Positions 16,496 through 25,965 are shown, counted from the stretch's first letter. The stretch: 64,000 bases of DNA from Streptomyces aculeolatus (GCF_020400605.1 NZ_JAINRD010000008.1:62001-126000); one strand, 5' to 3'. A program made the numbers and translations. The notes: a model not told the origin generated them from the letters alone.

Positions 16496-17185
16496 CTAGT
16501 GGCAGCCCGCCGCCCAGGCCGCGCCCTCGCTGGCCGCCGTCGCCTGGGCGCGCAGCGCCCGCACGGCGGCGGCCGGGTCCTCGGCCCCGTACACCGCGGA
16601 GCCCGCGACGAACACGTCCGCGCCCGCCTCCGCGCACCGCTCGATGGTCTGCGCGGAGACCCCGCCGTCGACCTGGAGCCACAGCTCCAGGCCGTGCTTG
16701 GCGATCAGCTCCCGGGTGCGGCGGATCTTGGGCAGCATGATGTCCAGGAACGCCTGGCCGCCGAACCCCGGCTCGACCGTCATGACCAGCAGCATGTCCA
16801 GCTCGGGCAGCAGGTCCTCGTACGGCTCGACCGGGGTCGCGGGCTTCAGCGCCATCGCGGCGCGCGCCCCCTTCGCGCGCAGCTCGCGCGCCAGGCGCAC
16901 CGGGGCCGCGGCGGCCTCGGCGTGGAAGGTCACGGAGCCGGCGCCCGCGTCCACGAACGCGGGGGCCCAGCGGTCCGGCTCGTCGATCATCAGGTGGCAG
17001 TCCAGGGGGGTGTCGGTGGCCCGGCGCAGCGACTCGACGACCGGGACGCCGAGCGTCAGGTTGGGCACGAAGTGGTTGTCCATGACGTCGACGTGGAGCC
17101 AGTCGGCACCCGAGACGGCGTCCGCCTCCTCGGCGAGACGGGCAAAGTCGGCGGACAGGATGCTGGGGTTGATCTGGACTGCCAT
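16496..17185 (-). CDS. rpe: Ribulose-phosphate 3-epimerase
   Basis: Encodes 229 residues of a TIM barrel that interconverts ribulose 5-phosphate and xylulose 5-phosphate. Family hallmarks are INPSILSADFARL, HVDVMDNHFVPNLTLG (metal His/Asp), CHLMIDEP, VMTVEPGFGGQAF (catalytic Glu/Gly region) and QVDGGVS. The ATG at 17185 gives the normal N-terminus. It follows rsmB and fmt on the same strand with a gap of 142 bases, so it may have its own promoter. Confidence 0.95.
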   Translation of the reverse strand: MAVQINPSILSADFARLAEEADAVSGADWLHVDVMDNHFVPNLTLGVPVVESLRRATDTPLDCHLMIDEPDRWAPAFVDAGAGSVTFHAEAAAAPVRLARELRAKGARAAMALKPATPVEPYEDLLPELDMLLVMTVEPGFGGQAFLDIMLPKIRRTRELIAKHGLELWLQVDGGVSAQTIERCAEAGADVFVAGSAVYGAEDPAAAVRALRAQATAASEGAAWAAGCH

Positions 17186-17327
17186 GCCCCCCAGCCTGCC
17201 ATGCCCGCGCCGGGGCCAGGGCCGCGGTACCCGTGCTGCCACTGCTTGTTCACCGTGCGTGGGCCGGAATGTCGGTTCGGTGCCGGTCCGCCGCCCCGGG
17301 AGCCGCGGGCGGCGGGCCGTCGGGGCG

Positions 17328-18746
17328 TCAGTCGGTGCGGCGCAGCAGCGCGAGGTACATCGCGTCGGTGCCGTGGCGGTGCGGCCAGAGCTGGACGTCG
17401 GGGCCGTCGCCGAGGTCGGGTACGCCGGGCAGCAGCGGGCGGGCGTCGACCAGCTCGGCGGCGGGGGCCCCGGACGCCTTCCGCACGTCGTCGACGACGG
17501 CGCGGGTCTCGGCGGGGTGCGGGGAGCAGGTGACGTAGCCGACGACGCCGCCGGTGCGTACGGCCCGCAGCGCGTCCGTCAGCAGCGCCCGCTGGAGCGG
17601 CGCGAAGCCCTCCAGGTCCTCCGGGCGGCGGCGCCAGCGGGCCTCGGGGCGGCGGCGCAGGGCGCCCAGGCCCGTACAGGGGACGTCGACGAGGACGCGG
17701 TCGAAGCCGCCGGGGCGCCAGGCCGGGCGGGTGCCGTCGGCGACGACGACCTGGTACGGGCCCGGGTTGCCGGCCAGCGTGCGGGCCACCAGCTTGGCCC
17801 GGTGCGGCTGCTTCTCCGCCGCCACCAGCGCCGCGCCGCGCTCCGCGGCCAGCGCCGCGAGCAGCGCCGCCTTGCCGCCCGGGCCCGCGCAGCCGTCGAG
17901 CCAGCGGGTGTCGGGCCCCTCCAGCGGCGCGTTGGCCAGCGCCAGCGCGACGAGCTGGCTGCCCTCGTCCTGCACCCCTGCCCGCCCGTCGCGCACCGCG
18001 TCCAGCGCGCCCGGGTCGCCGCCCTCGGCCAGCCGCACCGCGTACGGGGACCAGCGCCCCGGCAGCGTGTCCGGCCCGCTCAGCTCCGCCGGGGCGGCCC
18101 GCCCCGGGCGGGCGACGAGGGTGACCTCGGGCCGCTCGTTGTCGGCGGCGAGCAGCTCCTCCATCCCGGCCCGGCCGCCGCCGAGGGCGTCCCAGAGCGC
18201 GGAGACGATCCACCGGGGGTGGGAGTGGACGACGGCGAGGTGCTCCTCGGGGTCCTCGGCGTACGGCGGCGCCACCTCGGCCAGCCAGGCGTCGAGGTCG
18301 CGGGCGGCGATCTTGCGCAGCACGGCGTTGACGAACCGCGCCCGGCCGTCGCCGAGCACCACGCGCGCCAGCTCGACCGTCGCCGAGACCGCGGCGTGCG
18401 ACGGGATGCGGGTGCCGAGGAGCTGGTGGGCGCCGAGGCTGAGGACGTCCAGCACCTCCGGGTCGACCTCGCGCAGGGGGCGGTCGACGCACTCGGCGAT
18501 GATCCTGTCGTACGTGCCCTGGCGGCGCAGCGTGCCGTAGACCAGTTCGGTGGCCAGCGCCGCGTCCCGGGCGTCGAAGCCGCTCTGCTGCCGGGCCTGG
18601 CGGAGCATGGGCGGCAGCACGAGGTTGGCGTAGGCGTCGCGCTCGTCGACCGCGCGGAGCGCGTCGTAGGCGAGGATCCGTACGGGGTCCTTCTGCGGCC
18701 TGCGGTAGGGCTTGGCGGGCCGGCGACGGCGCTGCTGGTCGCTCAC
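17328..18746 (-). CDS. rsmB: 16S rRNA (cytosine-C5)-methyltransferase
   Basis: Encodes 472 residues. The N-terminal third is a NusB-like RNA-binding domain (RILAYDALRAVDERDAYANL). The C-terminal half is an RsmB/NOP methyltransferase: DGCAGPGGKAALLAAL binds SAM, and the two functional cysteines lie in VDVPCTGLGALRRRPE and YVTCSPHPAE. By family it methylates C967 of 16S rRNA. GTG at 18746 was chosen, with GGAG about ten bases ahead. It is the second gene after fmt (42-base gap), the common fmt-rsmB pairing. Confidence 0.93.
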   Translation of the reverse strand: MSDQQRRRRPAKPYRRPQKDPVRILAYDALRAVDERDAYANLVLPPMLRQARQQSGFDARDAALATELVYGTLRRQGTYDRIIAECVDRPLREVDPEVLDVLSLGAHQLLGTRIPSHAAVSATVELARVVLGDGRARFVNAVLRKIAARDLDAWLAEVAPPYAEDPEEHLAVVHSHPRWIVSALWDALGGGRAGMEELLAADNERPEVTLVARPGRAAPAELSGPDTLPGRWSPYAVRLAEGGDPGALDAVRDGRAGVQDEGSQLVALALANAPLEGPDTRWLDGCAGPGGKAALLAALAAERGAALVAAEKQPHRAKLVARTLAGNPGPYQVVVADGTRPAWRPGGFDRVLVDVPCTGLGALRRRPEARWRRRPEDLEGFAPLQRALLTDALRAVRTGGVVGYVTCSPHPAETRAVVDDVRKASGAPAAELVDARPLLPGVPDLGDGPDVQLWPHRHGTDAMYLALLRRTD

Positions 18747-18788
18747 GTGAAATGTGCTCCGGGGCTGGCAGTTGCGTACACCGGAAGC

Positions 18789-19742
18789 CTACGCCCCGGC
18801 CGGCTCCGGTCCGTCGCCGAGGCATTCGCCGGAGGCGACGCGCACGCCGCGCGCCCAGTCCGCCGCCGCCATCGGCCGCTTGCCCTGGGCCTGCACCCAC
18901 TGCAGCTCCACGGCGTACGAACCGGTGCCGGCGTGCACCGCTGACTTCGTCACCGCCAGCTCGCCGGGCGCCAGGTCGGTGCGCTCGGGGCGCGGCGCGA
19001 CCGCGCGGACCTTCAGCCGCTCGCCGCGGAACGTCGTCCACGCGCCGGGCGCGGGGGAGCAGCCGCGGACCACGCGGTCGACGCGCAGCGCGGGGGCGCC
19101 GAAGTCCAGCCGCGCGTCCGCCACCTGGATCTTCGGCGCCGAGGTCACGCCCTCGGCGGGCTGCGGCACGGCCTCCAGGCTGCCGTCCGCGATCCCGTCC
19201 ATGGTGGCGGCGAGCAGCCCGGCGCCGGCCATGGCCAGCCGGGTCAGCAGGTCGCCGCTGGTGTCGGTGGGCCGCACCTGCTCGGTGACCACGCCGAACA
19301 CCGGCCCGGAGTCGAGCCCTTCCTCGATACGGAACGTGGTCGCCCCGGTCACCTCGTCGCCGGCGAGGATCGCGTGCTGCACGGGCGCGGCGCCGCGCCA
19401 GGCGGGCAGCAGCGAGAAGTGCAGGTTGACCCAGCCGTGGGCGGGGATGTCGAGCGCGGGCTTGGGCAGCAGCGCCCCGTACGCGACGACGGGGCAGCAG
19501 TCGGGGCCGATGGCCCGCAGCCGGTCCAGGAACTCGGGGTCCTTGGGCCGCCCGGGCTTCAGCACCTCGATGCCGGCCTCCTCGGCCCGCTGCGCGACCG
19601 GGCTCGCCACCAGCCGCCGGCCCCGCCCGGCGGGTGCGTCGGGCCGGGTGACGACGGCGACGACCTCGTGCCGGTCCGACGCGAGGAGGGCGTCGAGGGC
19701 GGGGACGGCGACTTCGGGCGTACCGGCGAAAACGAGCCTCAT
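18789..19742 (-). CDS. fmt: Methionyl-tRNA formyltransferase
   Basis: Encodes 317 residues. It opens with MRLVFAGTPEVAVPAL, and the formyl-transfer site is visible in GWVNLHFSLLPAWRGAAPVQHAI with the conserved Asn/His. SGDLLTRLA and the C-terminal OB-fold tRNA domain follow. It formylates Met on initiator tRNA using 10-formyl-THF. It heads the fmt-rsmB unit. Confidence 0.95.
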   Translation of the reverse strand: MRLVFAGTPEVAVPALDALLASDRHEVVAVVTRPDAPAGRGRRLVASPVAQRAEEAGIEVLKPGRPKDPEFLDRLRAIGPDCCPVVAYGALLPKPALDIPAHGWVNLHFSLLPAWRGAAPVQHAILAGDEVTGATTFRIEEGLDSGPVFGVVTEQVRPTDTSGDLLTRLAMAGAGLLAATMDGIADGSLEAVPQPAEGVTSAPKIQVADARLDFGAPALRVDRVVRGCSPAPGAWTTFRGERLKVRAVAPRPERTDLAPGELAVTKSAVHAGTGSYAVELQWVQAQGKRPMAAADWARGVRVASGECLGDGPEPAGA

Positions 19743-20043
19743 GGGCGGTGCGGGTCCTCTCGGCTGCTACGGGGGGGCGTCGCGGGGCGGCCAGGCGGCG
19801 CCGCGGCGGTGCGCCAAGTCTAGGACCCGGTGCAGGCCGGCCCGGGGCGGGCACGGACGGAACGTCAGGGTCCGGATACGCCCGGGGCGTGCGGTCGGCC
19901 GCACGCTCCCGGACGCGGAGCGCGCGCCCCCGACCCGTGACCGCCGCGTCCGTGTCGCGTTGCTCAGTCAGGAAAGTGAAAAGTGACCGAAACGGGCCGC
20001 TCTGCGGCCCGATCCGAACGACGCCGGTTCGAGAGGCTTCTCC
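19743..20043. other. Divergent intergenic region between fmt and a hypothetical gene
   Basis: These 301 bases hold no convincing gene. GGGCCGC (19994-20000) and GCGGCCC (20004-20010) form a perfect 7-bp hairpin with loop TCT, 34 bases before the next plus-strand start. An A-rich patch (GGAAAGTGAAAAGTGACCG) at about 19972-19990 precedes it. I see no clear sigma70 promoter pair. Confidence 0.4.
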
Positions 20044-20559
20044 ATGGCCGACCACGCAAGCCACGACGCCCAGGCGCGGGCGAGCCTGCAGCTCCTGGTG
20101 CGGGACATCGAAAGGGTGCGCAGGCAGGTCGACGCGCTCCGCACCCTCACCGCCCAGCTGGGCAACGTCTACCGCCCCCGGCGGACGGGTCCGTCCGCGG
20201 GCTTCGTCGTGTACGGGCGGGCCCCGGCGCCCACGGTGCGGCTCGCCCAGGAGCTGCGGGACAGCGTCGAGACGCTGGTGACCGCGGCCGTCGACTTCGA
20301 CCGCTCGCTCGGCTTCTCCTGGGACGCGGTGGGCTCGGCCCTGGGCGTCACGAAGCAGGCGGTCCACCGCCGCTACGGCACCCGCCGCGCGCAGCAGGGG
20401 GCGCCGCGCGAGGCCGGCTCCGCCGAGGCCGCGGGAGCACCTCCCGGCGAGTCCCGGCTGCCGGCGGGCACGCTCCCCGTCGTGCCGGCGGCCCGGCCGG
20501 CTCCCGGCACGGGCACGTCGGCCCAGCAGACGGACGCGGTGGCGATCACGCAGTCCTGA
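20044..20559 (+). CDS. Conserved hypothetical protein with C-terminal-half HTH
   Basis: Encodes 171 residues. An N-terminal amphipathic helix (SLQLLVRDIERVRRQVDALRTLTAQLG) looks like a short coiled coil. A second helical block ends in FSWDAVGSALGVTKQAVHRRYG, which reads as a helix-turn-helix with a normal recognition helix. The tail is Ala/Pro-rich and probably disordered. It could be a small DNA-binding protein, but I do not know a named family. ATG at 20044 has GAGAGG ahead. It is transcribed away from fmt and converges on priA. Confidence 0.7.
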   Translation: MADHASHDAQARASLQLLVRDIERVRRQVDALRTLTAQLGNVYRPRRTGPSAGFVVYGRAPAPTVRLAQELRDSVETLVTAAVDFDRSLGFSWDAVGSALGVTKQAVHRRYGTRRAQQGAPREAGSAEAAGAPPGESRLPAGTLPVVPAARPAPGTGTSAQQTDAVAITQS

Positions 20560-20973
20560 CGGCGGCCGGCCGGGACCGCGAGCGGCAGGGCCACCCGCAC
20601 GGGCGCGCGGCCCGGCGCCGACGGCACGCGGCTCCCGGACCGCTCCCGGCACCTGCGTCGCCGGGGCCCCACCGGCGTATCCGCGGACGAACCCTGACCG
20701 CCCGCGGACCCTCCGCCCCCGGGCGGAACGGCCCGGCAGGGCCCCGGACCGTGCCGCCCGCCATCTGCGGCCCGGCCCACGAACCGCCCCGGGCCCCGCC
20801 GCTCCGGCGTGCCCGCCCGGCCGTACCGGCGACACGCGGCTCCCGGCACTGATGACCCCGGGAGCCCGCCGACGCCCATGTGCCGCACCGTGCGCGCACT
20901 CCCCGGGCGACCCGCCGCCCCGGCCGGCCTCCGGACCCTCCGCCCCGGCCTGCCTGCCCGGCGAGGGCTCGGC
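20560..20973. other. Intergenic stretch before priA end, no gene seen
   Basis: These 414 bases are very GC-rich, without consistent codon bias in any frame. They contain several short GC inverted repeats that could act as terminators between the convergent genes. I support no gene here. Confidence 0.4.
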
Positions 20974-23109
20974 TCAGCCGATGTCCGGGGGGTCGATGCG
21001 GATCCGCAGGGGCGGGCCCGTGCGGCGGGCCATGCGGGCGGCCTGCGCCGCCTTGAGGGCCGCCGCCAGGGCGGCTCCGTGGCCCGGCGGTACGCGCAGC
21101 AGCATCCGCTCCCACGACTCCCCCGGCCCCGGGCCGCCGCCCGCCCCGCCCCGCGGGCCCGCGGGCGACTCCGGCACCGGTACGGGTCCCAGCACCTCCG
21201 TCGACGGCGGCAGCTCCGCGTCGCCGACGAACGCCGTGACCGCCTCCCCCGGTCCCCAGACCGCCGCCATCCGGGAGACCGGCGGGAAGCCCAGCTCCGC
21301 CCGCTCCCCCAGCTCGGTGCGGGCGAAGCCCGCCGGGTCCCAGCGCACCAGGGCCTGCACGGGACGCTGCGCCGGGTCCGCGACGACCGCCGCGACCCCG
21401 CCCGCCGCGGAGCCGCGGACCAGCGCGGCGGCGGTCAGCCAGCGCCGTAGCGCCTCCTCCCCGGCCCGCAGGTCCGGGCGGTTCAGCAGCGCCCAGCCGT
21501 CGAGCAGCAGCGCAGCCGCGTACCCGCGCTCGGCAACGGGCTCCGCACCGGGCGTGCTGACGACCAGCGCCGGGGTGTCCGGCACCTGCGCCAGCACGTG
21601 GTCCCGGCCGGACGTGCGCACCGGCACCGACGGGAACGCCCGCCCCAGCTCCTCCGCCGTCCGCCGGGCGCCGACGACCTGCGCGCGCAGCCGCGTACCG
21701 CCGCACTCGGGGCAGCGCCAGGCGTGCTCCCGCGTCGCGCACCAGCCGCACACCAGCGCCTCCGCGCGGCCCTCGCCGACGAGCGGCCCGGCGCAGCGCA
21801 CGCAGCGCGCGGGCGTACGGCAGCGGGCGCAGGCCAGCCGGGGCGCGTAGCCGCGGCGGGGCACCTGCACCAGGACCGGCCCGGCGCGCAGCCCCTCCCG
21901 CGCGACCTGCCACGCGAGCGTCGGCAGCCGGGCGGCGCGGGCCGCCGCGTCGCGGGCCTGCTCGCTGTCGCCGACCGTGCGGACGAGCGGGGCCGCGGCC
22001 CGGACCGTCTCGCGGGGGGCGGCGACCGGCTGGGCCCAGCCGCTCTCGACGTAGCGCGCGGCCTCGACGCTGCACGCGTGGCCGCCGACGAGGAGCGCGG
22101 TGTGCTCCCGGGCGGCGCGCAGGGCCAGGATCTCGCGGGCGTGCGGCTGCGGGGCGTGGTCGTCGGCGTGCGAGGTGTCGGCGTCGTCCCAGATGGCGGC
22201 GAGCCCCAGGTCCCGTACGGGCGCGAAGGCGGCGGCCCGGGTGCCGACGACGCAGCGGACGGCGCCGCGGTTGACGGCGAGCCAGCGGCGGTAGCGGGCC
22301 TCGGGTCCGGCGTCGGCGGTGAGCAGCACGTGCCGGCCCCGGCCGACGAGGGCGGTCAGCGCCTCGTCGACGCGGGCCGCGGCGCGGCCCTCGGGCAGCA
22401 CGGCGAGGGCGCCGCGGCCGGCGGCCAGGGTGGCGGCCAGCGCGCGGGCCAGCTCGTCGGGCCACCCGGGCCCCGGCAGCGCCGTCCACACCGCACGCGG
22501 ACCGGTGCCGTCGGCCAGCGCGGCGAGCAGCTCGGGCCCGTTGGCGTAGCGCGCCCAGCCGGCGGGGTCGGGGGCGTCCGGCGGCGGGAGGGGGTCGGGC
22601 GAGGGCTTCTTCTCGGCGCGCGCCATCCGCGGCGGCAGCGCGAGCTGGACGACGTCGGCCAGGGCTCCCGCGTACCGGTCGGCGACGGCCTGGCACAGCC
22701 CCAGGAGCTGCGCCCCGAGGACGGGCTCGGGCGAGAGGACCTGGGCGATCGGCGCGAGGGCGCCGGGGAAGTCGCTGTCGGCGACGCGCTCGACCACGTA
22801 CCCGTTGATCAGCCCGCCGCCCTCGCGGCGGCCCTCGCGCTCGCCGGCGCCGAAGCGGACGCGTACCCGCACGCCGGGGCGCGCCTCGGCGTCCATGGCG
22901 GCGGGCACGGCGTAGTCGAAGAGGCGGTCGAGGTGGAGCAGGCCCTTGTCGACGAGGACGCGGGCGACGGGCAGCTCCTCGGCGAGCGCGGCGCCGCGCC
23001 AGGTGCGCGGGAGGGCGCGGGGGCCCTTGGCCTTGCGCACGGTCTCCCGGATGAGGGCGAGCTGCTCCCCCCCCTCGGGTGCCGGCTCCCGGCCGTCGTC
23101 GCTGCTCAC
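20974..23109 (-). CDS. priA: PriA-like primosomal protein N', helicase motifs absent
   Basis: Encodes 711 residues. The N-terminal DNA-binding domain (VARVLVDKGLLHLDRLFDYAVP) and the zinc-binding repeat (LACARCRTPARCVRCAG, VCGWC, WRCPECGGTRL) are intact. However, the region that should carry Walker A has only ALPGPGWPDELARALAATL with no GxGK[ST]. The DEAH box is replaced by WDDADTSH. This degeneration is known for actinobacterial PriA, annotated as probable replication-restart protein without helicase activity. GTG at 23109 fits the usual N-terminus. Confidence 0.9.
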   Translation of the reverse strand: MSSDDGREPAPEGGEQLALIRETVRKAKGPRALPRTWRGAALAEELPVARVLVDKGLLHLDRLFDYAVPAAMDAEARPGVRVRVRFGAGEREGRREGGGLINGYVVERVADSDFPGALAPIAQVLSPEPVLGAQLLGLCQAVADRYAGALADVVQLALPPRMARAEKKPSPDPLPPPDAPDPAGWARYANGPELLAALADGTGPRAVWTALPGPGWPDELARALAATLAAGRGALAVLPEGRAAARVDEALTALVGRGRHVLLTADAGPEARYRRWLAVNRGAVRCVVGTRAAAFAPVRDLGLAAIWDDADTSHADDHAPQPHAREILALRAAREHTALLVGGHACSVEAARYVESGWAQPVAAPRETVRAAAPLVRTVGDSEQARDAAARAARLPTLAWQVAREGLRAGPVLVQVPRRGYAPRLACARCRTPARCVRCAGPLVGEGRAEALVCGWCATREHAWRCPECGGTRLRAQVVGARRTAEELGRAFPSVPVRTSGRDHVLAQVPDTPALVVSTPGAEPVAERGYAAALLLDGWALLNRPDLRAGEEALRRWLTAAALVRGSAAGGVAAVVADPAQRPVQALVRWDPAGFARTELGERAELGFPPVSRMAAVWGPGEAVTAFVGDAELPPSTEVLGPVPVPESPAGPRGGAGGGPGPGESWERMLLRVPPGHGAALAAALKAAQAARMARRTGPPLRIRIDPPDIG

Positions 23110-23163
23110 CCCTCCGTCCTACCAGACACCGCGGACACCTCCGCCGACAGCCCGCCGGACGGC

Positions 23164-23195
23164 CCGCAGCCCCGGACCGGGGTCCGGGGCTGCGG
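23164..23195. terminator. metK terminator hairpin
   Basis: Fifteen-base perfect arms run 23164-23178 and 23181-23195 (beginning CCGCAGCCCC and ending GGGGCTGCGG), with only GG between them. It lies 19 bases after the metK stop, ahead of priA. Confidence 0.75.
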
Positions 23196-23213
23196 CGCGC
23201 ACGAAGAAGGGGT

Positions 23214-24425
23214 TCAGATGCCGGCGGCCTTGCGCAGCGCGTCGACGCGGTCGGTCCGCTCCCAGGTGAAGTCGGCCAGCGGGCGGCCGAAGTGGCCGTA
23301 CGCGGCGGTCTGGGAGTAGATCGGGCGCAGCAGGTCCAAGTCGCGGATGAGCGCCGCGGGGCGGAGGTCGAAGACCTCGGAGATAGCGTTCTCGATCTTC
23401 TCGACGTCGACCGTGGCGGTGCCGAAGGTCTCGACGAAGAGCCCGACCGGCTCGGCCTTGCCGATCGCGTACGCCACCTGCACCTCGCAGCGCGAGGCGA
23501 GCCCGGCGGCCACGACGTTCTTGGCGACCCAGCGCATGGCGTAGGCGGCGGAGCGGTCGACCTTGGACGGGTCCTTGCCGGAGAAGGCGCCGCCGCCGTG
23601 CCGGGCCATGCCGCCGTAGGTGTCGATGATGATCTTGCGGCCGGTGAGCCCGGCGTCGCCCATCGGGCCGCCGATCTCGAACCGGCCGGTGGGGTTGACC
23701 AGCAGGCGGTAGCCCTCGGTGTCCAGCTTGATGCCGTCGTCGAGGAGGGCCTTCAGCTCCGGCTCCACGACGAACTCGCGGATGTCGGGCGTCAGCAGCG
23801 AGTCGAGGTCGATGTCGGAGGCGTGCTGCGAGGAGACGACGACGGTGTCGAGGCGGGCCGCCTTGTCGCCGTTGTACTCGATGGTGACCTGCGTCTTGCC
23901 GTCGGGGCGCAGGTAGGGGATGGTCCCGTTCTTGCGGACCTCGCTGAGCCGGGCGGACAGCCGGTGCGCCAGGTGGATGGGCAGCGGCATCAGCTCGGGC
24001 GTCTCGTCGCAGGCGTAGCCGAACATCAGGCCCTGGTCGCCGGCGCCCTGGAGGTCGAGGTCGTCGCCGCCGGAGCCCTCGACGCGGCTCTCGTACGCGG
24101 TGTCCACGCCCTGGGCGATGTCCGGCGACTGCGCGCCGATGGAGACGGAGACGCCGCACGAGGCGCCGTCGAAGCCCTTCTTCGACGAGTCGTAGCCGAT
24201 CTCCAGGATCTTGTTCCGCACGAGGGTCGCGATGTCCGCGTAGCCGGAGGTGGTCACCTCGCCGGCCACGTGCACCTGGCCGGTGGTGATCAGCGTCTCG
24301 ACGGCGACTCGCGAGTGCGGGTCGTCCTTGAGAAGGGCGTCGAGGATGGCGTCGCTGATCTGGTCAGCGATCTTGTCGGGGTGGCCCTCGGTAACGGACT
24401 CCGAGGTGAATAGACGGCGGGACAC
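23214..24425 (-). CDS. metK: S-adenosylmethionine synthetase
   Basis: Encodes 403 residues from the GTG at 24425, which gives the usual Streptomyces opening MSRRLFTSESVTEGHPDK and has GGGGAG just ahead. The in-frame ATG at 24437 has no ribosome site. Motifs include GHPDKIADQISDAILDA (ATP and metal), GAGDQGLMFGYACDET, and the phosphate-binding GGGAFSGKDPSKVDRSAAY. It makes SAM from Met and ATP and thus feeds rRNA, antibiotic and other methylations. It has a separate promoter 80-110 bases upstream. Confidence 0.96.
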   Translation of the reverse strand: MSRRLFTSESVTEGHPDKIADQISDAILDALLKDDPHSRVAVETLITTGQVHVAGEVTTSGYADIATLVRNKILEIGYDSSKKGFDGASCGVSVSIGAQSPDIAQGVDTAYESRVEGSGGDDLDLQGAGDQGLMFGYACDETPELMPLPIHLAHRLSARLSEVRKNGTIPYLRPDGKTQVTIEYNGDKAARLDTVVVSSQHASDIDLDSLLTPDIREFVVEPELKALLDDGIKLDTEGYRLLVNPTGRFEIGGPMGDAGLTGRKIIIDTYGGMARHGGGAFSGKDPSKVDRSAAYAMRWVAKNVVAAGLASRCEVQVAYAIGKAEPVGLFVETFGTATVDVEKIENAISEVFDLRPAALIRDLDLLRPIYSQTAAYGHFGRPLADFTWERTDRVDALRKAAGI

Positions 24426-24505
24426 ATCGCTCCCCATGGTTGCAGCGGCTGCTGGCTGATCGGTTCGGACCCGGGCCGGGCGCTCCCGGGACGGGCCCGG
24501 GGGCC

Positions 24506-24536
24506 ATTTTATCCGGGAGCCTCGCCCAGGGGACAA
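24506..24536 (-). promoter_or_regulatory. metK promoter
   Basis: On the minus strand TTGTCC (24536-24531) is followed after 17 bases by GATAAAAT (24513-24506), an AT-rich -10 that stands out here. This leaves a leader of about 75 bases before metK. Confidence 0.55.
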
Positions 24537-24641
24537 CCCGTCTCGGTCCCTGGATGCCGGTTGACCTGGGGAACCGCAGGTTCCCGCAGGAGTCAGCCCG
24601 TAAAGCAGCAATAATCTGCCCGGAGTGTCGTCCGGGGTGAC

Positions 24642-25889
24642 TCAGGCGAGCCTTTGCGCTACGAGGTCCCACACCACGTCGGCCAGCGCTTCCTTCGGCC
24701 CGAACGGCACGGGCACCTCGTGCCCGTCGGCGGTGAGCACCACGGCCTCGTTGCCCTCGGCGCCGAACGCCTTGGTCTCCCCCACCTCGTTGACGACGAG
24801 CAGGTCGCAGCCCTTGCGGGCGAGCTTGGCGCGGCCGTTGGCGAGCACGTCGTCGGTCTCGGCGGCGAAGCCGACGACGACCTGCCCGGCGCGCGGCCGG
24901 GCGGCGGAGATCCCGGCGAGGATGTCGGGGTTGCGGGTGAGCCCGATCGGGTCCGGCTCGTGGTCGTCCTTCTTCTTGATCTTGCCCGTGGCGTACGTCA
25001 CGGGGCGGAAGTCGGCGACGGCGGCGGCCATGACGACGGCGTCGGCGTCGGCCGCGGCCTTCACCACGGCCTCCTGCAGCTCCACGGTGGTGCCGACGCG
25101 GACGATGTCCGCGCCCGCCGGGTCGGGCAGCGCGGTGTTCGCGGCCAGCAGCGTGACCCGGGCGCCGCGGGCGACGGCGGTACGGGCCAGTGCGTAGCCC
25201 TGCCGGCCCGACGAGCGGTTGCCCAGGAAGCGCACGGGGTCCAGTGGCTCGCGGGTGCCGCCGGCGCTGACGACGACGTGCCGGCCGGCCAGGTCGGGAG
25301 CCAGGCCACCGGCGCCGCGGGCGAGCGCGCGGCGGCAGACCTCGAAGATCTCCGCCGGCTCCGGCAGCCGGCCCTTGCCGGTGTCGGTGCCGGTGAGCCG
25401 GCCGACGGCGGGCTCGATGACGACGGCGCCGCGGGCGCGCAGCGTGGCGACGTTGGCCCGGGTGGCGGGGTGCTCCCACATCTCCGTGTGCATGGCCGGC
25501 GCGAAGACGACCGGGCAGGAGGCGGTGAGCAGGGTGTTCGTCAGCAGGTCGTCGGCCAGCCCGTGGGCGGCCCTGGCCAGCAGGTCGGCGGTGGCGGGGG
25601 CGACGACCACGAGGTCGGCCCGCCGGCCGATCCGTACGTGCGGGACCTCGTGCACGTCCGCCCAGGTCTCGGTGGCGGCGGGGCGGCCGGAGAGCGCCGC
25701 CCAGGTGGCCTCGCCGACGAAGTGCAGCGCGGCGGCCGTGGGCACGGCCCGTACCGCGTGGCCCGACTCGGTGAGGAGCCGCAGCAGCTCGCACGCCTTG
25801 TACGCCGCGATGCCGCCGCTGACGCCCAGCACCACCTCGGCCGGCGCCGCCGCTCCCCCCGCTGCCGTTTCCTCGGACGCTTCCGCCAT
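24642..25889 (-). CDS. coaBC: Bifunctional phosphopantothenoylcysteine decarboxylase/synthetase
   Basis: Encodes 415 residues. The N-terminal CoaC flavoprotein half has VLGVSGGIAAYKACELLR, the active-site His in HVRIGRR, and FAPAMHTEMWEHPA. The C-terminal CoaB half begins near GRHVVVSAGGTREPLDPVR and contains NRSSGRQGYALAR and the Lys-rich loop KIKKKDDHEP. Together they convert 4'-phosphopantothenate to 4'-phosphopantetheine on the way to coenzyme A. ATG at 25889 has GGGGAG seven bases ahead. It lies between rpoZ and metK. Confidence 0.95.
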   Translation of the reverse strand: MAEASEETAAGGAAAPAEVVLGVSGGIAAYKACELLRLLTESGHAVRAVPTAAALHFVGEATWAALSGRPAATETWADVHEVPHVRIGRRADLVVVAPATADLLARAAHGLADDLLTNTLLTASCPVVFAPAMHTEMWEHPATRANVATLRARGAVVIEPAVGRLTGTDTGKGRLPEPAEIFEVCRRALARGAGGLAPDLAGRHVVVSAGGTREPLDPVRFLGNRSSGRQGYALARTAVARGARVTLLAANTALPDPAGADIVRVGTTVELQEAVVKAAADADAVVMAAAVADFRPVTYATGKIKKKDDHEPDPIGLTRNPDILAGISAARPRAGQVVVGFAAETDDVLANGRAKLARKGCDLLVVNEVGETKAFGAEGNEAVVLTADGHEVPVPFGPKEALADVVWDLVAQRLA

Positions 25890-25934
25890 GTCCCGCTCCC
25901 CGCCGCTCGTCGTCTGCTCCCCCCATGACACACC

Positions 25935-25965
25935 ACGGGCCCGGCAGCCGCGCTGCCGGGCCCGT
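25935..25965. terminator. Hairpin after rpoZ
   Basis: Perfect 13-base arms (25935-25947 and 25953-25965, starting ACGGGCCCGG) enclose CCGCG. It lies 15 bases after the rpoZ stop and separates the gmk-rpoZ unit from coaBC. Confidence 0.75.

Noticed and set aside
24438..24641. A possible SAM riboswitch in the metK leader
   Set aside because: I could not find the conserved core of the SAM-I, SAM-II or SAM-IV classes; only a promoter and short GC hairpins are visible.
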